In this document: positions 56,485 to 63,445 of the stretch, piece by piece
Position numbering within the stretch: the first letter of the stretch is position 1
Layout of the letters: each line of letters opens with the position of its first letter
Virus record (IMG/VR): IMGVR_UViG_3300044646_001937
Span: 140,455-204,454 of that record
DNA: 64,000 nt
From: a virus
Strand: one strand, 5' to 3'
Notes under the pieces: model-generated
The model's database searches: none
Seen by the model: only the letters and a program-made list of their open reading frames with translations
What the model was told of the DNA's origin: nothing
Made by a program: the position numbers and the translations under genes

Positions 56485-58202
56485 CCCTCTATTGCATCTG
56501 GTCCAGCTGAAGAGCTTGGGCCAATAAGACCTGCGTCACCTACAGCCATATAGGCGGCGCAAACAGCAAACACCAGACTGTGCAGCGCATCGTCTGGTTG
56601 CTTTGGGTGGTGATCATATATCAGCTCCTGTCCAAATAGTCCATCTCTGACCTCAATGAATACATTCAATATATCCTGCATATATTCTGAAACGTCGTTC
56701 CATTGAGGAAAAACTATTTTGCCTGCCTTAAGCTGTCTGATTACAAGAGATATTACATCAGACCTATGCAAGACCCATCTATTTTGACGCCAGTCATAAG
56801 CACCAGCGTCAAAGTACTGGATAACCTTGCTGCGTCTATAGGCAGCCATTTGCGAGCGTTGAGGGCTCGTCAGCTCACAAAGCTTAATACCCCTAAAAGG
56901 GTCAGGACCACTGTCCGCGACACAGAAAGCGTTAACAGCATTAGCTCTCCTGGCAATGTCTTTAATGTGCGCCTCATGGTCGTGTCCCCTGTATATCTTA
57001 GAAAAGAATACTTCGTACACTCCATCGCCACGCATTGCCCCAAGCGTAGCTACAGTTCTAGACTGCGCCATACTCACACCCCAGTCTACACCCATAGTAT
57101 ATAGCTTATACTTGGTTTTATTCTTACTCAAAATACTGAGTTTAGTTTCATCGTTATTTTCAAACTGAGGCCCTAGAGTACATAGCTTTACAAGCTCCTC
57201 TTGCGTAATAGGTTTTGAACCTATATCGTAAGTAAGCCCAAAAGTCTCGTTCATTACAGTTTTAAGTTCATATTTACCACTATGAACTTTCTCATAAATT
57301 TCTTTCCACTCTTTAGGGTCTTCGTTGAAATGCGGAAGAATAGGCTGTGCTAGATGATAGCCGGTAATCAGATAGTCTGATGGGTTCATGCTTACCCATT
57401 CACCTATCCTGCAATCTATTCTTTTAGAGCACTTGGAGCAGCTAAGCCCATGAGGCTGCACCATCTTAAGAGGGTCGTTACCTTCTGTAAGCGAATTCCA
57501 ATGGTTGCAAGCCTCACACTTCATCATCCACTCCAGCTGATTGGAAGTCTTCCATATTCTATGTATGGTATTAGTACTATCCAGCGGAGTGCCTGCAAAA
57601 ATTTCTCGCTTATAAGGACTCATTGCCATTGTTTCCTGAATAATCGGGATTTGATCATACTGGATATCCTGAACCTCGTCGTACACCACACAGTCTACGG
57701 CAGGTCCACGAGTTCTGGTTGCATCATCCTTAACATACCTAAACAAAACACTACTATGCGTATCGTCTAATATCTTTTCAAAAACATCATTTTTAAACCA
57801 TCCTTTGACTAATAATTCTTTGATTTTAGGACTCTCAAATCTTGGGGGCAGATAGTTACTAGAGAAATATTTGGTAGTCAGCTCCTGAGGACCAACATAC
57901 ATCATTTTAAAATAATTCCACCGGATTAGGTTAAGACATATAAAATTAGATAATAAGGTAGACTTTAGCGTTTTACGACTACACTTTAAGATTAGTTTTT
58001 GAGGCATATTGTCATAGATATGCTTCAGCATCGGGAAATCCTCCAGCTTCTGGAGTCTTCCCTCATTGTCGTAGAGGTAATTCTCTACAAAGTGAGAGGG
58101 AGGTAGTACCGAAAAAATTAACTGGCGGGCAAGAAATGTGGACTTCGCATTGTTTTTGCGAAGTAATTTCTCAATAGTGTCTTTAACTAAATGGGTCGTC
58201 AT
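56481..58202 (-). CDS. Terminase large subunit with a zinc-ribbon-like insertion
   Basis: A 573-residue packaging motor (start ATG at 58202; a TTG seven codons upstream is less likely). The ATPase has an atypical Walker A KCSRKTLKST (73-82), Walker B CVVYDE (D175-E176) and a 'FAGTP' coupling segment (about 202-206). Two Cys pairs (C229/C232 and C255/C258) form a zinc-ribbon-like insert, as in GpA-type terminases. The RNase-H-like nuclease has D373 (VDWG), D430 (VADSG) and D537/D538 (PDDALHS). It cuts concatemers and drives DNA into the head. It is on the opposite strand to the tail genes. No small subunit is recognised next to it. Confidence 0.9.
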   Translation of the reverse strand: MTTHLVKDTIEKLLRKNNAKSTFLARQLIFSVLPPSHFVENYLYDNEGRLQKLEDFPMLKHIYDNMPQKLILKCSRKTLKSTLLSNFICLNLIRWNYFKMMYVGPQELTTKYFSSNYLPPRFESPKIKELLVKGWFKNDVFEKILDDTHSSVLFRYVKDDATRTRGPAVDCVVYDEVQDIQYDQIPIIQETMAMSPYKREIFAGTPLDSTNTIHRIWKTSNQLEWMMKCEACNHWNSLTEGNDPLKMVQPHGLSCSKCSKRIDCRIGEWVSMNPSDYLITGYHLAQPILPHFNEDPKEWKEIYEKVHSGKYELKTVMNETFGLTYDIGSKPITQEELVKLCTLGPQFENNDETKLSILSKNKTKYKLYTMGVDWGVSMAQSRTVATLGAMRGDGVYEVFFSKIYRGHDHEAHIKDIARRANAVNAFCVADSGPDPFRGIKLCELTSPQRSQMAAYRRSKVIQYFDAGAYDWRQNRWVLHRSDVISLVIRQLKAGKIVFPQWNDVSEYMQDILNVFIEVRDGLFGQELIYDHHPKQPDDALHSLVFAVCAAYMAVGDAGLIGPSSSAGPDAIEG

Positions 58203-58358
58203 AACCAAAAAACCAAACAGCAACAGAATAAAAAAAGAATAGAAAATACATCCGTTGATCTATATAACTTTTTTGATACCTCCTTTGCCACTATGATAAG
58301 TATCTTCAGTGGCAAGCCTCCTGGCAATAAAAAACATTATAGGGTCTACAAAAAATAA
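58191..58358 (+). CDS. Possible small ORF overlapping the divergent terminase start
   Basis: A 55-residue frame (MGRHNQKTKQQQNKKRIENT...) starts 12 bases inside the terminase gene on the opposite strand and fills the divergent gap. It is basic and Gln/Lys-rich at the start. There is no Shine-Dalgarno site and no promoter directly upstream, and an 8-bp inverted repeat (TTGCCACT/AGTGGCAA, 58285-58292 / 58308-58315) sits inside. It may be only the terminase leader read on the wrong strand. Confidence 0.25.
   Translation: MGRHNQKTKQQQNKKRIENTSVDLYNFFDTSFATMISIFSGKPPGNKKHYRVYKK
58336..58341 (-). promoter_or_regulatory. Candidate -10 box for the terminase gene
   Basis: TATAAT on the minus strand (plus-strand ATTATA). 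A leader of about 125 nt would follow before the ATG at 58202; it contains an 8-bp hairpin (58285-58315) and an AGGAGG downstream of that hairpin. The -35 is poor. Confidence 0.35.
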
Positions 58359-58373
58359 TAACTATGCTATAAT
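58345..58373 (+). promoter_or_regulatory. Promoter for the AAA+ cassette operon
   Basis: TCTACA (58345-58350), a 17-base spacer with TG at the extended position, and TATAAT (58368-58373). The ATG of the first gene (58384) is 10 nt past the -10 box. No terminator or second promoter is seen until 63040, so one transcript can cover all genes to 63031. Confidence 0.65.
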
Positions 58374-58383
58374 AGTTGTTATT

Positions 58384-58542
58384 ATGAGTAGAACTATCAG
58401 GAAATATCAAATAAAAGATAGGCGTAATCGTTATAAAACTAACGAGAAACTAGACCTTAAGGGTAGATATTATACGGATGTAGCCAAATCCCATGATAGA
58501 AAAATCAAAAAGAAGGGGCTACAAGAAGAAGACGAAGATTGA
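58384..58542 (+). CDS. Small basic protein, first gene of the cassette
   Basis: A 52-residue, very basic protein (MSRTIRKYQIKDRRNRYKTN...) with an acidic tail EEDED. No family is recognised. I chose the ATG at 58384, just after the promoter. It overlaps the double AT-hook gene by 50 bases in another frame, so both must be translated from one message. A nucleic-acid-binding or regulatory role is possible. Confidence 0.6.
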   Translation: MSRTIRKYQIKDRRNRYKTNEKLDLKGRYYTDVAKSHDRKIKKKGLQEEDED

Positions 58543-58993
58543 TGTTGCGTCTGAACCTGTAGCCCGTAAACGGGGAAGGCCCAAAGGGGCCAAGAACAAA
58601 CCTAAGCAGCCTATAGCTCATACTGAGCCTGTAGCTGTTGAGGTTCGTAAGAGAGGCAGACCAAAGGGAGCCAAGAATAAGCCTAAGGCTATTGCTCCTG
58701 CTATGGTGATAAAGGTTAAAGCTAAACCTGCACCTGAGGAGATTAGGGTAAATAAGAAAGTTGAGCAGGTGGATGAGCATCCACTTTTTGCTGCAGTCAA
58801 ATGGCTGGAGAAGCATATGCATCCTTCCCAGTCGGCATATTACGCCAAACGAGCCGCTAGAGCGGGCGCAACGTTGCATAACGCAATGCTTGCCGACATC
58901 CTTGGATTCTTCAACGTCCAGGAAACAAACATACTTAAACAAGTAAAAAAGAATAACTTCATAGCAACATTCGCAGACAATGAACTTCATTAA
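58493..58993 (+). CDS. Double AT-hook DNA-binding protein
   Basis: A 166-residue protein with two identical AT-hook motifs, KRGRPKGAKNKPK at 26-38 and 53-65, each with the GRP core that binds the minor groove of AT-rich DNA. A Lys/Pro linker (about 66-85) leads into a helical domain (about 95-166) of unknown fold. It overlaps the upstream gene by 50 bases and the AAA+ gene by 14. It may compact or mark the AT-rich phage DNA, or deliver the ATPase complex to it; this last point is inference. Confidence 0.78.
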   Translation: MIEKSKRRGYKKKTKIDVASEPVARKRGRPKGAKNKPKQPIAHTEPVAVEVRKRGRPKGAKNKPKAIAPAMVIKVKAKPAPEEIRVNKKVEQVDEHPLFAAVKWLEKHMHPSQSAYYAKRAARAGATLHNAMLADILGFFNVQETNILKQVKKNNFIATFADNELH

Positions 58994-60581
58994 CAAACTA
59001 GCAAAATATAGGGAAGCATCGTATCCGGCGGTATTCGTACTTACTCACGAGGAGTCCAGACTTTGTGGTGAGATTATGCATATACCTCCAGCAGATGAGA
59101 AAAGCCCTGAAGTTACAGTGCATGAGTGGGATGCTCAAAAGGGTCTTGTATATAAAAAGGGACCTAATAAAATAAAACACCCCGGCGATACTGTGGAAAG
59201 CACTACAGCGCTGGAATATATACAGAGTTTTAACGCAGCAGATAATATTTTTATACTGAAAGATTTTACTCCATTTCTGGATAGGCCATTAAACGTCCGT
59301 CTTTTAAGAAACAGCTGGAATATCCTTAAAGCTAATCGAAATATGATCGTTTTCAGTGGTCATAAATTTGCTGTGCCTGGAGAGCTTCAAAAAGAGATAC
59401 AGCTACTAGATTATACACTGCCTGATAACAAGGCTATCTCAGAGCGTCTCACATATATCTTGGATTCTGTGAATAAAGCCCGAAATGAATTGGATAAGCC
59501 GCCGCTTGATGTAGATAAAGATATCTTTGAGTCTGCTGTGGAGGCAGCCAAAGGTATGACCTATATGGAGGTCGAGAACGCCTATTCTATGGGCTGGCAG
59601 TCAGTCAAAAAGATTAACGATAAATTCGTAGATGTTGTGTTTCATGAAAAGATTGCGCAGCTTAAGAAAAATGGGCTGCTTACATACATGGAACCTAACA
59701 TCGACTTCAGTAACGTTGGCGGTTTGCATGGATTAAAAACGTGGCTAAATACACGCAAGGACGCTTATTCCGAGGAAGCTCGCCAATACAAGCTACCTCT
59801 TCCAAAGGGTATGCTTCTGGCCAGTGTTCCAGGTACTGGCAAGTCATTGATATGTAAAGCAGTTGCAAAAGAGTTTAAGTGTCCTCTGTTTGCACTAGAC
59901 CTGTCCAAGGTGTTTGACTCGCTTGTAGGTAACAGCGAGAAAAACATGGGTGAGGTAATCAAGACGATTAACGCTGTAGGTAAATGTGTAATCCTGATCG
60001 ACGAGATCGAGAAAAGCTTTAGTAACAGCGCAGTCAGCGGTTCTGGAGATAGTGGTGTCAGTAGCCGCATCTTTGGCACTTTCCTTACATGGCTAAACGA
60101 CCGTGATAACCCAGCGTTCATTGTGGCCACAACAAATAATCACACACTGCTTCCGGCTGCACTTATTCGTAAGGGCCGTTTCGATCAACTGTTCTGGCTA
60201 GATTTGCCTACAGCAGACGAGAGGAAGGAGATCTTTAATGTGGTTATTGCAAAGTATGGGCGAGATCCTAAGAACTTTGCTATCAAAACACTGGTTGCTG
60301 GCGCTGATAATTTCACAGGTGCTGAGATAGAGGAGGTATTCAAAGATGCATTATATAAAGCGTATCACGCTAAAGAAGAAGTGGCAGATACTCATGTTTT
60401 AGAGGTACTATCGGAATTTATTCCTTTCGCAGTATCCCACGAGCATGACCTGAAGACTATGCGAAAGCAGGCTCAGGGTAAACTTGTAATGGTTACAACT
60501 AAAGGTGATCCTGTAGCTGACGTACAGAAAAACATGCGCAAGTTAAGCATTGCAATTGGCGGCGAAGAAACTGAAGACTAA
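58980..60581 (+). CDS. AAA+ ATPase, Ycf46-like
   Basis: A 533-residue protein. Its N-terminal part (about 1-240) has the layout of Ycf46-like proteins: an alpha/beta domain and helices. The AAA+ core starts with 'VGGLHGLKTWL' (about 249-259) and has Walker A SVPGTGKS (282-289), Walker B 'ILIDE' (D341-E342), the family mark 'GDSGVSSRIFGTFLTWL' (356-372), sensor 1 'VATTNN' and 'IRKGRFDQLFWLDLPT' (R397-R400 as finger). Ycf46 is widespread in cyanobacteria and plastids, but related ATPases occur in other bacteria and phages. It should act as a ring-shaped remodelling motor with the genes downstream. ATP binding and hydrolysis residues are all present. Confidence 0.88.
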   Translation: MNFINKLAKYREASYPAVFVLTHEESRLCGEIMHIPPADEKSPEVTVHEWDAQKGLVYKKGPNKIKHPGDTVESTTALEYIQSFNAADNIFILKDFTPFLDRPLNVRLLRNSWNILKANRNMIVFSGHKFAVPGELQKEIQLLDYTLPDNKAISERLTYILDSVNKARNELDKPPLDVDKDIFESAVEAAKGMTYMEVENAYSMGWQSVKKINDKFVDVVFHEKIAQLKKNGLLTYMEPNIDFSNVGGLHGLKTWLNTRKDAYSEEARQYKLPLPKGMLLASVPGTGKSLICKAVAKEFKCPLFALDLSKVFDSLVGNSEKNMGEVIKTINAVGKCVILIDEIEKSFSNSAVSGSGDSGVSSRIFGTFLTWLNDRDNPAFIVATTNNHTLLPAALIRKGRFDQLFWLDLPTADERKEIFNVVIAKYGRDPKNFAIKTLVAGADNFTGAEIEEVFKDALYKAYHAKEEVADTHVLEVLSEFIPFAVSHEHDLKTMRKQAQGKLVMVTTKGDPVADVQKNMRKLSIAIGGEETED

Positions 60582-60599
60582 CAACTAACTACTAAACAT

Positions 60600-61604
60600 A
60601 TGACAAGCGAATACAAAATTACTGAAACACTGCAGAAGTACTATGACAAGGTTTTCCAAGACGGAAAGCTAGTAAACATCCACATTGGCATGTGGGGCAT
60701 GAGTCATAACCTTGAAGAGCAAGATATTAAAATAGATTCAAAACTGCCTGAGCTTGTTAAGCTGGGCAAAAAGATGCTGATCAAGCTTCCTGTATACAAC
60801 AAGTTCAAAAACTTCGAGCAAAAGATCCGCAAGTACTTATATGTAAATTCCTTTGACTTCCCATTGGTGAGTCAAGCGCACTTTGTCCCAAAGGCAAAGT
60901 ATATCGAAGTGTATACCAAACTGAATGAACTGCGTACGGAATACATGAAGATGGTAGACGAGTTCATTGAAAAGTATGAGGATTACAAGAAAGAGGCTAT
61001 TGAGTTTTACCAGGAAAACCAAGCAACCGTAAGCATATCTGACCTAGAAAAACTCTATCCGTCAGAGGCAGCATTGCGTAAAAAGTTCTACTTTGAAATT
61101 GTATCGTTTGAGATTGCTCTTCCTGCAGAGTTTACAGAGTTGAACTTACAGAATGAGATCAACCGAGAGCTCCTTGACAATGATGCCAAGAAGCAAGCAT
61201 TGCAAAATTACAAGCAGCAGTATGATAAGCAGATTACCACGCACATGGCTAAGATTGGTGACTTTGTAAGTGATGTCACTAATACCTTGCGTAGTAAGAT
61301 TGTAGAGCATTGCTCTGTAGCTTTAACCAAGATTCAGGAGAAAAAAGTTGTGTCAGAATCAAACATCAGAACGCTGCTGAAGCATATCCAGGAGTTCAGG
61401 GATATGAATTTTGTCGACGATAAGACAATCGAGGCAGAGCTCAACAAGGTTGAAGGTCTCTTGACTGGTGGTAAAGACTTGGCGACAGACAAGGACGCTA
61501 TCAGTCTTTTGCAGCAGCATTTGACAGGTGTAGTTAAAGAAGCAGAAAACCTCACAGACGTAGCAAACGTGTCTGGCGAATACTTCAGAAAATTAAGCGT
61601 ATAA
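60600..61604 (+). CDS. DUF3150-like protein
   Basis: A 334-residue, mostly coiled-coil protein. The N-terminal half fits the DUF3150 pattern: 'NIHIGMWGMSHNLEEQDIKI' (26-45), 'LPELVKLGKKMLIKL' (49-63), a turn 'FDFPLVSQAHFVPKAK' (85-100), then a long Lys/Glu helix (about 105-150). The second half (about 180-320) is helical with a 'KQALQNYKQQYDKQITTHM' region. DUF3150 genes often sit next to AAA+ (MoxR-type) ATPases in phages and bacteria, so it is probably their partner. It starts 18 bases after the ATPase stop. The function of DUF3150 is not established. Confidence 0.7.
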   Translation: MTSEYKITETLQKYYDKVFQDGKLVNIHIGMWGMSHNLEEQDIKIDSKLPELVKLGKKMLIKLPVYNKFKNFEQKIRKYLYVNSFDFPLVSQAHFVPKAKYIEVYTKLNELRTEYMKMVDEFIEKYEDYKKEAIEFYQENQATVSISDLEKLYPSEAALRKKFYFEIVSFEIALPAEFTELNLQNEINRELLDNDAKKQALQNYKQQYDKQITTHMAKIGDFVSDVTNTLRSKIVEHCSVALTKIQEKKVVSESNIRTLLKHIQEFRDMNFVDDKTIEAELNKVEGLLTGGKDLATDKDAISLLQQHLTGVVKEAENLTDVANVSGEYFRKLSV

Positions 61605-61605
61605 T

Positions 61606-61905
61606 ATGCCCTGGGATAACGACGACAATAATCTAACCGACCCTCCAAACTACGACATGTTGACTATCAGATTTAGGGGAGACAACCATGACGTAGTCTT
61701 ACCCTATTGCGAGGTAGCAAACGGCGACATCACTGAGATTGAGGATAACTTGATCAAGGTGGCAGTAAACGATAAGAAGAAAAATGTGCTGAAGCTGCCA
61801 TTTGCAGATTTCGTAAAGCTGATAGAGGAGACATTTGATATTAAAGATATCGTAAAACTAATGGTTCAAAAAGCAGGCAGTTACGACAACGTCACAGTAT
61901 TATGA
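61606..61905 (+). CDS. Hypothetical protein of the AAA+ cassette
   Basis: A 99-residue acidic protein, alternating strands and helices, with 'FADFVKLIEETFDIKD' (67-82) as an amphipathic helix. No family is recognised. It starts one base after the DUF3150-like gene and overlaps the DUF1257-like gene by ATGA (61902-61905), so it belongs to the same operon and likely to the same complex. Confidence 0.7.
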   Translation: MPWDNDDNNLTDPPNYDMLTIRFRGDNHDVVLPYCEVANGDITEIEDNLIKVAVNDKKKNVLKLPFADFVKLIEETFDIKDIVKLMVQKAGSYDNVTVL

Positions 61906-62291
61906 GTCACAGTGTAAACATCAAAACACAGTTCAAGAACATCACCACTCTGCTAGAGCAGTTTAAAAACAAGGGGTGGACGTTAAAAAACGATACCAAA
62001 TGCAACACATATCCCTCAGATCCTCGTAGAGATGAGATTCATAAATATGTAGCCAAAAACCCACATCCTAATGGTTATGATGTGGGTATTGGTATAGACG
62101 CAGATGGAAGCGCATATTTTGTGTGTGACTTCTTTGACAGGTCTATAGAAAGGCAGCTAGGAGAAAACCTGAAAGATATAAAACAAGGATATAGCCTGAC
62201 TGAGCTGAAAAAAGCCTTTCGCAGAGAAGACATGCGTTGTAAGGTTAGCGAACTAGCTACAGGTGAACTTGTAGTTGTTGCAGAAGCATAA
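61902..62291 (+). CDS. DUF1257 / Ycf35-like protein
   Basis: A 129-residue protein. The start 'MSHSVNIKTQFKN' and a strand pair 'GYDVGIGIDADGSAYFVCDF' (58-77) match the DUF1257 (Ycf35) layout, in which an N-terminal 'MSH....T....' is followed by 'YDIGF.......Y...AD'. It lies three genes after the Ycf46-like ATPase, and DUF1257 is commonly found with DUF2997 and AAA+ ATPases. Biochemical function is unknown. The overlap with the upstream gene indicates coupled translation. Confidence 0.68.
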   Translation: MSHSVNIKTQFKNITTLLEQFKNKGWTLKNDTKCNTYPSDPRRDEIHKYVAKNPHPNGYDVGIGIDADGSAYFVCDFFDRSIERQLGENLKDIKQGYSLTELKKAFRREDMRCKVSELATGELVVVAEA

Positions 62292-62293
62292 TT

Positions 62294-62584
62294 ATGGAAA
62301 TTATTACAGACGAATCGTTTGACGCCATCAAAGTAAAACTGGCGCGTTCTTTGCGTGAAGAGTTGCTTAAAGATGCGCTAACCCCTAATGGTGAAAAACA
62401 TGTAGATGTTGATGTCAGAATACCTCATGAGCTGTTTATGAGAGATCCTGACAAGCCAGGTACTGTACAGGCAGCTGCCACATACACTGTAAAAATGCCT
62501 GATGAGAAAAAGCATACAGTGTATCTACAGTTCAGATATGACAAGAATGGAAACTTGGTAAAGAACTCGATCACATATGTCTAA
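62294..62584 (+). CDS. Hypothetical protein of the AAA+ cassette
   Basis: A 96-residue protein with an N-terminal helix and a strand-rich rest ('VDVDVRIPHELF' then 'HTVYLQFRYDKNGNLV'). No family is recognised. It starts two bases after the DUF1257-like gene and overlaps the DUF2997-like gene by eight bases. The conserved place suggests a partner of those small proteins. Confidence 0.68.
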   Translation: MEIITDESFDAIKVKLARSLREELLKDALTPNGEKHVDVDVRIPHELFMRDPDKPGTVQAAATYTVKMPDEKKHTVYLQFRYDKNGNLVKNSITYV

Positions 62585-62777
62585 AAAAATGGTATTCAAG
62601 ATCAACAAAGACGGAAACGTGGTTGTTGATACTGTGCAAGGTTACGGTAGCGCTTGTATGGAGGCTACCAAGTTTATTGAAAGAGCGCTAGGTAAGGCCG
62701 ATGAGTCTACCAGAAAGACTACGGAAGAATATGAAAAGCCTGCCAAGCTAGATAATACGGAAAACATACAGCACTGA
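62577..62777 (+). CDS. DUF2997-like protein
   Basis: A 66-residue protein with the DUF2997 pattern: 'FKINKDGNVVVDTVQGYGSA' (7-26), then 'CMEATKFIERALG' (27-39), then a tail with 'KTTEEYEKP'. The Cys and the 'TKF.E.ALG' helix are the family marks. DUF2997 is regularly encoded beside DUF1257, and its function is unknown. It overlaps both neighbours (8 bases upstream, TGATG with the next). Confidence 0.78.
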   Translation: MSKKMVFKINKDGNVVVDTVQGYGSACMEATKFIERALGKADESTRKTTEEYEKPAKLDNTENIQH

Positions 62778-63031
62778 TGACAGTGATCTATATAGACAAG
62801 AATGGAGACATCCAAGGACTGGCGGATGACTTCATTGACAGGCTTGATCTAGGAACAAAACAAGTAGCCAGGGTATCTGACATTGAATGGAATCACAGCA
62901 CCAATCTGTGGGAAGCTAAAGATTCTGTGACAGGCGAAATTATCGCCAGCAACAGTGTCAGGGGTAACGTAATCAATGCTGAGCGAGCTCATCTCAATAA
63001 GAAGATAGAGCATACATTTGCTCAGCGATAG
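62777..63031 (+). CDS. Small cassette protein following DUF2997
   Basis: An 84-residue protein with 'VARVSDIEWNHSTNLWEAKD' (31-50) and a helical end with 'NAERAHLNKKI'. This layout ('R.S.VE.....W.A' followed by 'R..A...E..WL') recalls small proteins often found beside phage and plasmid genes of this kind; the family name is not certain. Start and stop overlap the upstream gene by one base. It ends 9 bases before a hairpin and closes the operon. Confidence 0.6.
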   Translation: MTVIYIDKNGDIQGLADDFIDRLDLGTKQVARVSDIEWNHSTNLWEAKDSVTGEIIASNSVRGNVINAERAHLNKKIEHTFAQR

Positions 63032-63039
63032 ACAATTAT

Positions 63040-63066
63040 CACATGAGGGTCCGACCCCCTCATGTG
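63040..63066 (+). terminator. Hairpin ending the AAA+ cassette operon
   Basis: A perfect 10-bp stem CACATGAGGG (63040-63049) / CCCTCATGTG (63057-63066) with a 7-nt loop TCCGACC, then an AT-rich tract lacking a long T run. It lies between the cassette and a new promoter-like TATAAT (63077-63082), which supports it as a terminator. Confidence 0.65.
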
Positions 63067-63076
63067 GTATCTATAT

Positions 63077-63082
63077 TATAAT
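63077..63082 (+). promoter_or_regulatory. Candidate -10 box before the 63086 gene
   Basis: TATAAT, with the first ATG (63086) only 3 nt past its end, the second (63089) 6 nt and a third (63098) 15 nt past it. Translation may therefore start at the second or third ATG. The -35 region overlaps the hairpin and is poor. Confidence 0.4.
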
Positions 63083-63085
63083 TTT

Positions 63086-63445
63086 ATGATGGAAATAATG
63101 CATTGTCAGAACATAGCACATAGAAACGCAGGAAAAATAGCTATCATCGAGCTAAGCAATCGTAATGGTACATTTATTGTACAAACACACAGCGTAAGAA
63201 AGAATCCTATGAAACATCAGAGGAAAAAGCTGTCTAGTAAAATACGCTTGAAGACTGATCATAAAGAGACCGCCATGAGTATGTTTAATGCTATTCTAGG
63301 CGAAAAACAAAAGGCAGGGTTTAAATTCCTGGCTAATGGCGAGAATATAAATATCCCTCATTTTGAGGAGCTGTTTAAACCTAAAGCTAATAAACCTAAA
63401 AAACAAAATATCGAACAACCAACCTATAGGAAACTATCTGTATGA
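63086..63445 (+). CDS. Hypothetical basic protein
   Basis: A protein of about 119 residues if started at the ATG at 63086; starts at 63089 and 63098 are equally possible, and an upstream in-frame ATG at 63062 overlaps the hairpin. It is Lys-rich, with 'KHQRKKLSSKIRLKTDHKET' near residue 43 of the 119-residue form. No family is recognised. It overlaps the nuclease gene by ATGA at 63442-63445, so it may regulate or accompany it. Confidence 0.6.
   Translation: MMEIMHCQNIAHRNAGKIAIIELSNRNGTFIVQTHSVRKNPMKHQRKKLSSKIRLKTDHKETAMSMFNAILGEKQKAGFKFLANGENINIPHFEELFKPKANKPKKQNIEQPTYRKLSV

Noticed and set aside
58505-58996. 163-codon minus-strand frame covering the AT-hook gene
   Set aside because: The plus-strand frame has two exact AT-hooks and operon overlaps; the reverse frame is Cys/Leu-rich noise.
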